A program made the position numbers and the translations under genes. Positions 25,050-37,164 of a stretch of 64,000 nucleotides of DNA are shown here, piece after piece. How positions within the stretch are numbered: the first letter of the stretch is position 1; each line of letters starts with the position of its first letter. This DNA comes from Clavulina sp. PMI_390 (Eukaryota > Basidiomycota > Agaricomycetes > Cantharellales > Hydnaceae), in NCBI GenBank assembly GCA_015039315.1, contig WIDE01000031.1, positions 186,905-250,904 on the forward strand, in the 5' to 3' direction. Under the pieces are notes generated by a model. That model was given only the letters and a program-made list of their open reading frames with translations. It was not told the DNA's origin and made no database searches.

Positions 25050-27029
25050 ATGACGCCCCAAGTCGATCCTAGTCTTCAGACTGTCGCGTCTGTGATGGCG
25101 GCGCCTCCATCTGAAGCCGTCGCGATTGGACTGGTTTTGGGGATGGTGTAAGTCAGCAACGCCGCCCGAGTCACTATTCCTCAATCTCCTCATACCCTCC
25201 TCCAAGCGCAATCGGTGTTGTTTCTATACAAGTTGTGATGTATACAAATCGGTTTTTCAAGGAGCAAAAGGTTGCCGTCGTCATTGTGAGCACTTACCAC
25301 TCGGAAACTCACTCAAACGAACTCTCATTTTTCCCGGCTTCTAGATAACTATATTATTGTATGCCCTTTTAGTGATTGAGGCAACACATTTGCTGATCGT
25401 CCAATCATAGCTTGTGTAACCTTACCGCACTGTACGTTTATTAGCCTAGCGCGTCCCTGAATCAACTAACATTTTTGAGAAAGCCTTCTTCTTTTTGATG
25501 GTTTTTATCATTCTGTAGTGAATAAACTTCATGATGGCATTTTGAAAGACGTTGCTTTCGTTCAGTATGACCCTCTTCAACCTAGCGCCAGTGCTGATCC
25601 CTTGCTGACATGGCTTTGGCGCAGGAGGTACACTATGATGATGGGAGCAAATGTATGCTTTATGCCCCCTGATCCCTTGATGTACCTCTACCCTAACATT
25701 ACCTCTATCAGATGATGCTGAGAGCTATCGTGCTCTATACCGCATCACTGGTGGCTGCGTCTCGTGAGCACCATCACCCAGACTGGCTGGCCGACAAACC
25801 CTCTGATCCAGTCATGCAGTTTTTCAGAGCAGAATCCTTGGACTGGCGCTGAACATATTGATTGCTGCCCGACTAGGTAACGTCTTGCCATGCCGTGACG
25901 GCGAATCCAAGATTCCTCACTAAGTTGCACCTTGACTGCCAGGCATGGCGGTGTTCGGCGTCCAGGCCGTTTACAAATCGTTCCGCTTCATGCCTCGCCC
26001 CAAGAAAGATGCTATCCCTCGAATAATTTTTGCCAACAACCTTTTGTCCCTAAGTGCTGAGTGTGTTGTCTGCGCACTGCTTTGTGCGGCTGTTTTCCGA
26101 GCAAAGATACATGACTCGCCGTAAGTCACGGATCCTTCTTGCACGGATTGATCGACAATCAATAGGCTGACCTCTCCTTCGTGCACAGTAACCCCCTCGT
26201 TGCTCGGATGGCGCACTATGCCATTCCCTCATACGTCATAACCATGTTAGCAACTAATTTTGCCCGTCTATGGGTCGCTTCTTACTTTACTAATACGCTA
26301 GCGTCAGGATCTGGCAGTTTGCGTTTTCAGTGGTACGCGCGCACCCCTTGATGCATAAATTTCTCTATGCTGAGTCTATGGACGAAAAGAGCTTCTGGCT
26401 CCGTTTGCCATTTGCAGTGGCCTGCGTCGGGATCCCATTGGGTGCTGGTGCGTCTCCATTGTTTCCAAATCATCAGAATTCGTAAATGACCCCCGCCGCT
26501 TCTTCGGCATCATAGTATCAAATATTACCCTCCTCGCTATGTGAGTCAAATACATGCACCACAAGTCTCACACGTCACTGATTTGCTGCCTTGGAAAGGC
26601 TACATGCCAACCCATCGGCTCTCGGACCACCAATGTGGCGCCAGCTTGATCCGGTAAGCGTGAAGCGTTGCCTTCGACCAGAACCGCAGTTTATATTTCT
26701 TGAATCGGCCACACTAGATGAACCCTATCTTATTTCCAACTAAAATCGTGGTAGATCAAGATATCTCAACGCAATCGTGCCATGATGGCCCGTCAGAACT
26801 TCGCCTCATGGAGCGCCTGGATGTAAGAGGTTTCATCTCAACTTTTGTTTTGTACTACCGCGTTACTAACTAAACGACAACTCGCACCAATCGCAACTAC
26901 TCCCAGAAAATGTTTCCCTATGAAGAAGAGTCACGAACATATCAGCAGGAACCAGTGGATCCGGACCCGGGTATTTACAGAGCTGGTAGTGCTGAGCAAA
27001 CTGGGTCTGAAATTACAATGATTTCCTAG
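25050..27029 (+). CDS. Seven-TM membrane protein of unassigned family, tandem copy C
   Basis: Start MTPQVDPSLQTVASVM then PPSEAVAIGLVLGM. Exons follow the shared plan: VMYTNRFFKEQKVAVVI, LLFDGFYHSVVNKLHDGI, RYTMMMGAN, LRAIVLYTASLVAAS, LFQSRILGLALNILIAARLG, FANNLLSLSAECVVCALLC, AHYAIPSYVITM, IWQFAFSV, SFWLRLPFAVACVGIPLGA, VSNITLLAM, RLHANPSALGPPMWRQLDP and KIVVDQDISTQSCHDGP. The tail KMFPYEEESRTYQQEP leads to the TAG at 27027-27029. No frameshift found. Its tail has a short insertion (FPYEEE instead of FPEEEE). Confidence 0.72.
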
Positions 27030-27393
27030 GAGACTTCAACTTTAGCCAATAGCCCTGTTCGTTTGTGATAAAGGACTTGGATAAGAACTGCCATGGACCA
27101 TCACATCTCACAACTTCCCACAGCAGAGTTCATGTGCAACAACTCTGCTTCACGGTGTGAGCCAGTTGCGCTTCTGGAGCCTCAACACGCCACTCGCGCT
27201 TGCTCCACGAAAAACACCACAATGAGGCAGAACTGGGCCCCTCACGCACCTTTCCCACAGTCAGAGCCCTTCACTGGTTGCTAAGACATCCCGCTCGTGT
27301 CTTCTCATGATGCGCCAAAATTAGAGTATTTTGATCGGGACTGCAGGCTAGCGTATTCCACGGCGTCATGTGTTCCGCCCCAACGTCATCTCT

Positions 27394-27640
27394 CTCAGAG
27401 TCTGTTTGATTCCGGTCATCGTTTGCAACTGGAATTCCTGTGGGTGCTGGTGCGCGTCCACTAGCTTTGCTCTACCGGAATCTTTTCGTCAGTTCAGGTT
27501 CCTTTGTAACCCTGCGGTGTCCAACATTACGCTTCTTGCGATATCAGTCTGAGGGGTCCCCCGAGAATCTGCAACATATGGCCAATTTCTTCTTGGAAAG
27601 GCTGGATGCCACACCGTCAGTACTGGGTCCACCAACGTGA
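27394..27640 (+). pseudogene. Decayed 3' fragment of a fifth 7-TM copy
   Basis: Only the remains of three consecutive exons are visible, in the order found in the intact copies. VATGIPVGA followed by a gtgcgc donor (27421-27449) corresponds to the seventh-helix exon. VSNITLLA (about 27517-27541) follows, then RLDATPSVLGPPT (about 27600-27636), where the intact copies read RLHANPSALGPPMW. The exon start upstream is frameshifted, the C-terminal tail is absent, and no upstream exons were found. A relic left by unequal exchange or deletion within the array. Confidence 0.7.
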
Positions 27641-28001
27641 TGCTATTTCGACCAGGCGGGCCGGAAGCAGTGCACTTGATTGTCGGCGAGGGTGCCGATT
27701 TTCACTCCATGAGCTGCACGTTCCAGACATGACGCGATTGAGGATCGTTTGGGGTTTCACCGTCCACATTAGGAAAGATCGAGGCTAACGCAAGGATAAT
27801 GAATAAAAATAAATAAATAGAATCGAACCTGATTGGCATGAAGCTGTTATTAAGATCTCGGGTGGGAGCAAGCCTTGTCACGGCAGTTGACACCTTGAGT
27901 GATTTCCAATGACACCTGTCTCCCCTTCTCTTCCGCTTCTGTGCGACAGTTTCTCGATAGCGGAAAGGCCATAAACGCCTGGAAGGGTATTCTCATTCAA
28001 T

Positions 28002-29948
28002 ATGCCACCAAACTCTGATCATACTGTTCAATCCACCGCATCTGCAATGGTAGCGCCTCCACCAGAGGCTGTCGCAATTGGATTAATGTTGGGCATGGTG
28101 TAAGCCGTGTTACCTGGGTCATTATCAATCGATTTCCTCTCAAGTAACAGCCATGACATAAGTGCAATTGGCATTGTTTCTATACAAGTGGTAACGTACT
28201 CGAGTCGGTTTTTCAAGAGACAAAAAGTCGTTGTTTCTATCGTGAGCGTCGACGTGAATTCGAACAATAGACTCTAACTTTTTCCGTCTTCCAGGTGGTT
28301 CTCTTATTGTACGCACCTTGGCTTACGAATGCTGTCCTTGTACTCAGACCTGGCTTGTAGCTTGTTTAACCTTACTTCGCTGTACGTCTCAGTTCAGCAA
28401 GGGCATTAATCCACTCACACTTTCGGGAGAAGTCTCCTTCTTGGCCATGGCCTTTACCACTCCTTGATAGTTAAATTCCATAGCGGTATTTCAACAGACC
28501 CTGTATTTCTTCGGTAACATCCTCGCCTGTGCGTTAGCATTATTGCGTGCTGACACGGTTTTGGCGCAGGAGATACACCCTGATGATGGCAGCCAACGTA
28601 AATCTTACACCTCTACGCCTAACATGACCGCTTGTCCGACTAATGTCCTGGTCAGATGTTGATAAGGGCTGTTGTTCTATATACTGCAGCACTAGTGACC
28701 GCATCTTGTGAGTAGTGGTGTATATTGCCTTGGAACCATCGTTCTGACCCCCGTGCAGTGTTCCAAAGCAGAACTCTTGGGCTTCTGTTGAATGTGTTGA
28801 TCGTTGCCCGCCTAGGTAACTTTTTTTGCAAGACCGTAGCGTCACCATGGGCATTCATCATTTATTCGCGTGTCAATAACTGTTAGGCATGACGGTCTTC
28901 GGCGTCCAGGCTGTTCATAACTCGCTCCGCTTGGTACCTCGCCCCAAGCAAAATACGGTGCCTCAAATAATATTCGCCAACAACATCTTGTCGCTTAGTG
29001 CTGAGCTTGTTATCTGCATTCTGCTTTGCATTGCAGTTTCTCGAGCGAAGATGGGCAGTTCATGGTAGTTACAGAGTCCAATTATTCCAACTTACTGACA
29101 ATTAAGCGCAGACTGCATGTTTCATCCACCTTTATAGCGACCCTATTATTGCTCGGATGCCCCGCTATGCGATCCCCTCATATCTTATAGCCATGTAAAG
29201 GACCTAATCGCATCTCCTTCTTCCTTGGTTTACTGATATTTCGACCTAGGATCTGGCAGCTTGTGTTCTCACTGGTGCGCGTATATTGCCCAACATATCA
29301 AGTTCTCTGTGCTGATTATCTGGGCCGAAAGAGTTTTTGGCTCCGTTCACCATATGCAGTGGCTTGCGTTGGGATTCCTTTGAGTGCTGGTGCGCATTCA
29401 TCATAATTTTAGGGTGACTTAATCTTATTTATTTAGCCTCACAGTGTCAAACATTACACTTCTTGCTATGTGAGTTAAATGAGTTTTGCGACTCTTCAAT
29501 GCGTCGCTGATCTTTTCCCTGGAAAGGCTCCATGCAAACCCGTCAGCGCTGGGACCGCCGATGTGGCGTTACCTTGACCCTGTGAGTGAGAAGTAAGATC
29601 TTCGGCAAGATGTATGGTTTGTATGGCCCGGCGCTGAGCCTCCTCAATCGTTTCAGACGAGTGCAGTTTTATCTCCTACAAAAGTTGTAGTAGATCAGGA
29701 TATCTCGATACATTCGTGCCATGATGGCCCTTTGGAACTACACCTCATGGAGCGCCTAGATGTAAGTGATCACCCTTCAAATCATACTAGAGCCTTGCGG
29801 CAACAGGATTCAAGCTGACTTCTACGTTCAGAAAATGTTTCCTGAAGAAGAAGAAACACGAACATGGCGTTTGGAGCCTGAACATACCGGCCCGGATGCG
29901 GGAAAAGCTTCTGGTATTGATTGGATTCGGCCTCCGAGAGTATCGTAA
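28002..29948 (+). CDS. Seven-TM membrane protein of unassigned family, tandem copy D
   Basis: The copy whose exons I traced most completely. Exon 1 MPPNSDHTVQSTASAM then VAPPPEAVAIGLMLGM. After exon 2 come two micro-exons, 28295-28308 (14 nt) and 28361-28381 (21 nt), whose phases join correctly to give VVLLFLFNLTSLLLLGHGLY. Then RYTLMMAAN, IRAVVLYTAALVTAS, LFQSRTLGLLLNVLIVARLG, FANNILSLSAELVICILLC, PRYAIPSYLIAM, SFWLRSPYAVACVGIPLSA, VSNITLLAM, GPPMWRYLDP and SIHSCHDGPLELHLMERLD. The tail KMFPEEEETRTWRLEPE leads to the TAA at 29946-29948. The tail beyond FPEEEE diverges most among the copies. Confidence 0.74.
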
Positions 29949-30194
29949 TGTACTGACTTTGTGGTGGACTCCAGGTAGTAATTCTATCAGCCGGAAGCAG
30001 ACATTGGCATCAATAAACGAGACACATTACATCAATTAGACACATTACCTACCTCCCATACTATCATCATACCTCCTATCACGAGCTGTAGCAACATACC
30101 TAGTGGCAGTGGCATTGATGAAATATCCATTCCCCGTGATGTTAATCCCTACCGTACTCGTCCCGACTCTCACAAGAACCCTGACGATGCGAAT

Positions 30195-30999
30195 ATATGG
30201 CAAACATGGTGTCTCATAAGTAAACTTGAATCACTTCAAATATATTGTGTGATTCACGACATATATAGTGCATTTTCCGTCATATATAATTATTTTTTCT
30301 TGTACATATATATCGTATAGGCCAAGTATAGGCGCCTCCGTGACGATTACACTAGCGTGGATGCTGCCAGAATGGGCCTGCTCGCTGCCCATTCATTTAG
30401 CGCAGGGTCCACTATATTGGATTCCCTTGGTTCTCACGGTCTCGTCGCTGTGGTTCGCGGCGCAAACCACTGCAGGTCGCGTCCTGAATGACCATGCACT
30501 GTAGCTGTTGTTGTCTGGTCTTCAATTCCCCGATCAGTGGGCTTGCCTCAGGAGCTATGCCTACATTTTCCATTCTCATGACATAACATTGTACCCTACA
30601 TACTAGTACACGGAAATATCATATTTTGGTTTTATGAGGGAGTGCTGCTGCCTTGGGTGCAAAGAATGGGATGGATACTTCGAGGTCAAGGGTAAGCAAT
30701 CCCAGTGCTTGGTCATTTGGACGCGACCTGCAGTGATTTGCGCTGTGAACCACAGCGACGAGACCGCGAGAACCAAGGGAATCCAATATAGTGGACCCTG
30801 CGCTAAATGAATGGGCAGCGAGCCGGCCCATTCTGGCAGCATCCACGCTAGTGTAATCGTCACGGAGGCGCCTATACTTGGCCTATACGATATATATGTA
30901 CAAGAAAAAATAATTATATATGACGGAAAATGCACTATATATGTCGTGAATCACACAATATATTTGAAGTGTACTTATGAGATGCTATATGTGCCATAC
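30195..30999. repeat. Long inverted (fold-back) repeat, about 307-bp arms
   Basis: Left arm about 30195-30501 and right arm about 30693-30999 are reverse complements with only scattered differences, separated by about 191 bp of unique sequence. The inner part of each arm encodes the same meaningless open frame (starting MHFPSYIIIF) on opposite strands, which is how the symmetry first shows. Weaker similarity continues outside the arms (around the shared ATATGGCA/GTATGGCA). No transposase, no clear terminal target-site duplication and no known MITE signature recognised. It separates the 7-TM array from the P450 array. The RNA or single strand could form a long hairpin. Confidence 0.85.
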
Positions 31000-31194
31000 G
31001 AATAATAGTCGTGGCGGTAATATCTTGCATCTCTCTTGCAACATCATACTCTGCTGACCTTCGTATGCATGCTAGACAACATAAGGTTGTAGTTCGCGCA
31101 TGAGGGGCAAAACAAGATTTCCCTTCGATTAGAATATGCAGTTGTGAATATATAAGGGCATTGCGCAATATAAATTATTCAAGTTTACGCCGAT

Positions 31195-33446
31195 ACTGAG
31201 CTATGAAGAAGTGCGACTGCAGCATCTGAGCGTGGATGCATTCGATACGAGAAAGGTATAAGCACGCTAGAGGACGCTATTGATCAGTAGATGTGCTGAG
31301 GACCCGAAAACAGTACCGCTGTACGTACTTCACGGGGCGCCCAGTCGTTCGGACACTTGGGGCATTAGGCGGCTCTTTCCCGTCCTTGTCCAAGACGGGC
31401 ATCATATTCACAGTGGCGAGAAGCGTCATGAATAGTGTGGTATATACCTCTTCTGCATACGCTATTCCAGGACAGATGCTAAGGGGAACAACTTCCATTA
31501 GTAACAGTAGATGTGAAGTTACAATAACGTGGCACACCGTCTACCGATACCAAAGCTCCAAAGGCGCGGATCCCTCGGAGGATTATCAACAAGGAATCGA
31601 TCAGGATTAAACGAATCGGCATCAGGGTACATCTTCTCGTCCCGGCTAAGTGCCCTATCGAATGAGGAGCTATGTTTAGCAAGCATTCGATAAAGCTTAC
31701 AGACAACACCGACCAGATATTGTGGATCACAACCGTTTTAGTAGGAATACAGTAATCTGTGTTATAATGAAAGATGTATAGTCGCCAACAACAATATGAC
31801 AATATAAAAGGCTTACCTTGGTAGTAGTCGGTCTTCCGAGGGAGCGTAGGGACCGAGATGGGGGCAACAGGCTGCCAACGGAAGACTTCCTTGATCACTG
31901 CTTCCAAGTATGGGAGATTCGGTATACTCCATAAAGGACGAGTGTTAGCAACGGTCTATAGCCAATAAAATGGTTCGCTCTCTTACTCGTCGACTGTGGG
32001 CAATCGGTCATGACCAACCACATTATCCAGCTCCTCTTGGGCCTTCTTCTGAACCTTTGGGTGAAGTATCATGGCGAGGATGAACAGTCGAGAGACGCCA
32101 ACAAGTGTTTCTCCACCAGCTATGACTAGAGAGAGGCGGGGTTATGCTGTGAGATCTCAAATAACTTTGAATTTGATGATGGCGCACGATTCATTCCCGC
32201 TATTGCCGGCAGCAGATGTGAATTGGCGCTGGTTTGTTCATTTAACAGGCGATGCGCAACAGAATCGTTGATAAGCCCTTCACCCTGAAGCGAAACGCTC
32301 AGCCGGGCCGGGCAGGATTCGCTGAAAACCAGGCATGCGAGCTAACCTTGGTTGCAACTGCATGCTGCCAGGGAATTTCCAGCATTGGGTGTAACACTTT
32401 GCGTGACTTTGCTGCTTCCGTGCGCCATGGCTGGAACGGAACCCAAGCTGGAAGATGTTGCACTGAGCAAAAGGAGAATGTGAATGAGACAGCAACATGC
32501 AGGCAATATCAAGATGTCGCACATATTGGGAACATATTCACTAGGTGCTTCGTCGGTAGAGCAGCTGCACTAACAATTTCGGTGCCTTGTATGGCGTTTA
32601 GCACGATCTAAATACCTTACTCAATGGATATAGCCATACAGAGATGGGGGCTTTAGATGCACTGACCGGGTCATTGTCTTGCAGGTCAAGCCCAAATGCC
32701 GAATGAAGAATGATGTTGTGTATCAACTTGTCGAGCCTAAGTTTCCAACACATGAGCCACGCTGCATGCCGTTGGTAGATGGGCTCAGTAACCTTACATT
32801 TCGCCTTGTTTGTCTTGTCCATTCTCAATAACATGGAGAGCAAACCTTTGAACCCGCGATAGAATGGCTTCAGCATAGTGCCGGCGGGATGCCTCCTTGT
32901 TGAGCATCATTTGGAATAGCCTCCTGGATTCCTTCCAATCTTGGTTTGCATTTAGTAGTGGTAGGCCATTCTGTGCGCCGAGACTAGAGAAAAAAAAAAG
33001 CGTGTGGAAGATCAGTTGGCAAACCCTCTCGAGCAGCAGCGAGAGACTGCACAGACAATCGAGTAATATATGGATTAGATGGTCTATCGCAATGGATTGC
33101 ACCACGCTTGCCCAGGAACTCAAACGCGACTTCATAGCTATTGAGGATGATGAACTTTTTACCCATGGCGGTCAAACTGACGACGTCGCCTGAGGGTTTG
33201 ATCAGTTGCTAGTGCAACATAATATACGCGAGCATGCTTACCATGAGTCCGTTGCAGATCCGTGAAGTATAGATGGCTGTGCAAGCCTGGAATATCGAAG
33301 GCCTGTCCAATCCATGGCAGCCCGCTGGGGCCTGGGGGGAGCTTTTGCGTACGGCTAGCACCTCGATATCGAAGTAACAGAGCGAGGCCAAGCAGGATAG
33401 CTACTATTATGGTGCTGGGCCATTCTGTCAGGATGATCGATCCCAT
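31195..33446 (-). CDS. Cytochrome P450 monooxygenase (P450-2)
   Basis: Intact multi-exon P450. Start MGSIILTEWPSTIIVAILLG at 33446, a hydrophobic anchor followed by the proline hinge [15 protein letters not shown]. Exons in order: [45 protein letters not shown], the I-helix IAGGETLVGVSRLF, the K-helix KEVFRWQPVAPIS, FNPDRF, and [15 protein letters not shown] with the haem cysteine. The I-helix has Gly-Gly-Glu-Thr where its paralogues have Gly-Ala-Glu-Thr. The last exon, LIPFSYRMHPRSDAAVALL, ends at TAA 31195-31197; it is reached by an intron with donor gtacgtacag near 31330 and acceptor cctctag. An unspliced reading would stop at 31277. Substrate unknown. Confidence 0.88.
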
Positions 33447-33523
33447 CCGTCGGTATAGAGCCCTAATGCGTAGATAGTTAAAGTGGAGAGATACGTAGTA
33501 AAGATAAGGTGGCTGCAAGCCTT

Positions 33524-33532
33524 ACTCTTATA
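33524..33532 (-). promoter_or_regulatory. TATA box of P450-2
   Basis: TATAAGAGT on the minus strand, about 80 bp upstream of the start codon at 33446. The same spacing is seen at the two other P450s of the array. Confidence 0.5.
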
Positions 33533-34838
33533 GCTTTCGATATCAATACGTCCCCGAGTAAGCCCATCCCTCAATTTACCGGACCAGCCTCGTGATACCA
33601 TCAAGGGGTCAACTATTCGATGGCAATCAGTTAAATCAAATTCGAACCAAGTTGTGCAATTCATGTACATGCTGTACTCAGATGATTGCTCGGGGACCGA
33701 GGAAGGCCGACATCGCGAGAAGCGGAACGGCCACGAGCAGTAGTGTTCGGCGAGGCCAGTACTAGCTCCTTGATAGCAAGTGGTACTGCACGAACTTTTT
33801 GTACCAGGAATGAGAAATTAGTTGCACCTATGTCAAAAATCGTGTGGGCAACGAGCGGAAGCAATCATATGAAATGAGATGAATACCTCCACTGTATTCC
33901 CGTAGGGTCAGTTTTGCCGAGTAATGGTTCAGAAGTCGTGTGATAAATAGGCGAAGAGATGGCAGCTCATAAGGAAGTCGCATTCAGTGAAGCATATGAC
34001 CAAGTTGATCCAAGAACCCGATCCAACCGCTGCGGTCTATGCTGCAGCAGTGGAGCCCGTTGGTAGCTGAGTCCTTTGGCTGATGAACCTTCACAGCGTG
34101 CCGGTGAGAGATGGCATGACTTTACGGGTGGGCTCTATGATGAAGATTCCCACCAATAGCTCACTCTAAAGGTTGAAATGGACGAAACGGTGGAAACGCA
34201 AGAGATGCAGCGAAGGCACGCGAAGATTTGGGTCGCGTCGAGACAATGCAGAGTCTGGTGAGCCATGTTTGGGCCTCCTGAGGTTCGGAGGTGTTCTTGT
34301 CATATCACCGAGTGGAGGAATGGAAGCCATGACACCTGAGTTATGGTTATCCTGGATGACGTTTTGGCCCCGCTCTGGGTCTTGATGAGGCGGAGGTAGT
34401 TGGAAGAAAGAGATAGAACGATATTTCATTCGATATGCATGTATGGAGGAAGCGAGAGGGTTTTCGCCGACGATGATGAGGCGCGTGGGAATAAAAGTGG
34501 GTCTGTGAAATTCTTTCATAAGCAACGATGAGCGACCAGCTATCTTCATGATAGAACATCGCTTAACAACGATTGGCATTGCTATCTTGGACAACACACG
34601 CTGGACATTGACTGCGCTCCCCAGGAGAATCGACTCAATCTCACCCAGTTCCTGAGATCATGAAGTACCATCACGATGTTGCTCGCCCACCCTGGGCGCA
34701 GAACTACGCCCAGAAAAGGAATTGGATATTCTCATGCAAAGTCTGTTTATATGATCTAGCATAGATTCGGCCTGAAACGCTATTCTACGGATTGAACCAG
34801 GTGAAACTCAATCGCGTTACACAGAGAATCATTCGCGA
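33533..34838. other. Spacer between P450-2 and P450-3
   Basis: No gene supported. Part of the region upstream of P450-2 (CCTCGTGATACCATCAAGGGG near 33590; TTTGCCGAGTA near 33912) matches the region upstream of P450-3 (near 37231 and 37576), so the duplication unit includes several hundred bp of 5' flank. Open frames at 34166-34597 show no motif. Confidence 0.45.
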
Positions 34839-37085
34839 TTATTCAGACATTGCCGTATGAAGGAGTGAAACTGCAGCCTCTGAGCGTGGATGCATGCGAT
34901 ACGAGAAAGGGATAGGCACGCTAGAGGCACTGGGTGCTCAGTGCTCATGGCCATATTCGGAACTGGATTTCACAGGACTCACGATATGACGCGCCCAGTC
35001 GTCGGAACGGTTGGGTCCACACACACCTCCCTACCGTTCTGATCCAAAGTGGGCGATATGTTCACAGTGGAAAGGATAGTCATGAATATTGTAGGGTATA
35101 CTGCCTCCGCATACCCCATTCCAGGACATATTCTGAGAGAATGGCGTGTTGTTGATTGACATGAGAATACGAGAAGAACTTGTCGTATCATACCTTCTAC
35201 CCATTCCGAATGCCCAGAGACGTGGATCCCTTGGCGGATCGGTGACGAGCCATCGATCAGGATTAAACAAGTCGGCGTTGGGGTACATCTTCTCGTCTCG
35301 GCTGATTGCCCTATAAGCATCATAGGTTGGTCATAAACAAGCAGTCGAGAAAACAAATTTGGGTGCAGTGCTCACCAAATATTATGCAGAACAGTCGTTT
35401 TGAGAGGAATGTCGTCCTCTATGCCAGAACAGGCGCTCAGTCGTCTAGCAAGGACACAGTGATACCTTAGCTCACCTCCATAGCTATCCGCTTTCCGAGG
35501 AAGAGTGGGGATAGACAAAGGCGCCGGAGGCTGCCAACGGAGTACCTCTTTCACGACTGCTTCAAAATACGGAAGATTTGGTATGCTCCATTTCCAATGA
35601 GCGTTAGCAACAGTCGACAGTCCAGGATCTGCTTCCTTACTCATCTAGCGTCGGCAATCGGTCCCCACCAATGACATCGTCAATCTCATCTTGAGCTTTC
35701 CTCTGAACCTCTGGATGAAGCATCATTGCGATGATAAACGCTCGACAGACACCGATGAGAGTTTCGCCACCCGCCATCACTAGAAAACGTTCAGATTGGG
35801 AAGAAACAATATGTCTTAGCATCACACACGGTTCATTCCCGCTATGGCCCACAGTAGTTGCGCGTCAGCGGCAGTTTGCTCCTTTAACATGCGGTGCACA
35901 AAAGATTCGCTGGCGATCCCATCGCTCTGAGTAGAGGTGCTCAATTAACGTAGCCAAATGTCTTATCAGAGTGTGACTGGGCGGATCAGACCTTGGTCGA
36001 AAGCGCATGCTGCCAAGGAATATCGAGCATTGGAAGTAGTACCTTGCGCGAATGCATCGCTTCGGTCCGCCATGGTTGGAACGGTACCCAGGCTGGGAGA
36101 TACTGTACTGAACAGAAGGTGATATAGAAATAATATTTTCACGAAAATAAAACGATACTCACATGCCGGGAACAAATTCACCAAATATTTCGTTGGCTGG
36201 ACAGCCGAACTAGCGATTTCTGTGCCTTTAACGGCATTCAGAACGATCTAAGGTAGCTTGTTCGATGAATATCGCGATGAATCAAACAGGGCGCAAAAGC
36301 TACTGACCGGATCGTCATCTTGCAAGTTAAGCCCATAGGTCGAATGAAGGATGAGGTTATGAATCACTTTATCAAGTCTAGGATAACAGTGCATGTATGA
36401 GGCGAAGGAGAAAGTGTAAAGGGGACAGGCGAACTTACATTTCACTGCCTTTATCTTCGCCGTATCCAATGACGCTAAGCACATAGCCTTGGGCACGAGA
36501 TGCGATGTCTTGGGCGTAGTGGAGACGGGAAGACTCCTTGCCGAGCATCATCTGATATAGCCTCCGGGACTCTTTCCAGTCCTGGTCTGCATCAAGTAAT
36601 GGCATTGCGCGCTCTACGCCAAGACTAGAGAAGATCAAAATCGTTTGTCAAGCTTAAGCACTGACCGTCTTGAAGAGCTGCGAAAGAATGTACGAACAAA
36701 CGCGTAATGTATGGATTTGGCACTCTGTTACAATGGATAGCGCCATGCTTTCCCAAGAGCTCAAAGGCAGCCTCGTAGCTGTTGAGAATGATGAGCTTTT
36801 GACCCATGGCAGTCAGCGTGAACACATCGCCTAATAACCTGATTAATAGCATGTATGTTGCAATAGGAGGGCGTGCTTACCATACGTCTTCTGTAGTTCT
36901 GTGAAATACAAATGACTATGCAACATTGGGATCTGGAATGCCTGTCCTATCCACGGTATTCCCCTAGGACCTGGAGGTAGCTTCTGCCCTCTGTGAGTAG
37001 CTCGAGATTGAAGGAATAGGGCAAGGGCAAGTATGATGAACGCAAGAATGGCAATAGGCCATTGTACACTAATGAATAACTCCAT
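34839..37085 (-). CDS. Cytochrome P450 monooxygenase (P450-3)
   Basis: Start MELFISVQWPIAILAFIILA at 37085, anchor plus hinge LPPGPRGIPWIGQAF. The frame is open upstream to 37352, but the Met at 37085 aligns with the paralogues and lies 80 bp past a TATA box. Further exons: DVFTLTAMGQKLIIL, GVERAMPLLDADQDWKESRR, LHSTYGLNLQDDDP, the I-helix MAGGETLIGVCRAF, the K-helix KEVLRWQPPAPLS, FNPDRW, the haem region FGMGRR|ICPGMGYAE, and VPTTGRVI. The terminal exon PIPFSYRMHPRSEAAVSLL ends at TAA 34839-34841. No break found. Closest relative is P450-2. Confidence 0.88.
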
Positions 37086-37164
37086 CAGTTTCCGACGCTC
37101 TAATGCTCTCCGAACAAGAATGCAGGGGGGAATGAGTGGGGAAGGTAAGTGGGCCACAGCCCCT

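Noticed and set aside
30268..30935. Two open frames starting MHFPSYIIIF on opposite strands as a pair of membrane proteins
   Set aside because: They are the two arms of an inverted repeat, with no splice, promoter or family support.
34166..34597. 143-aa minus-strand open frame between P450-2 and P450-3
   Set aside because: No recognisable content, overlapping open frames on the other strand, and it lies in duplicated P450 flank.
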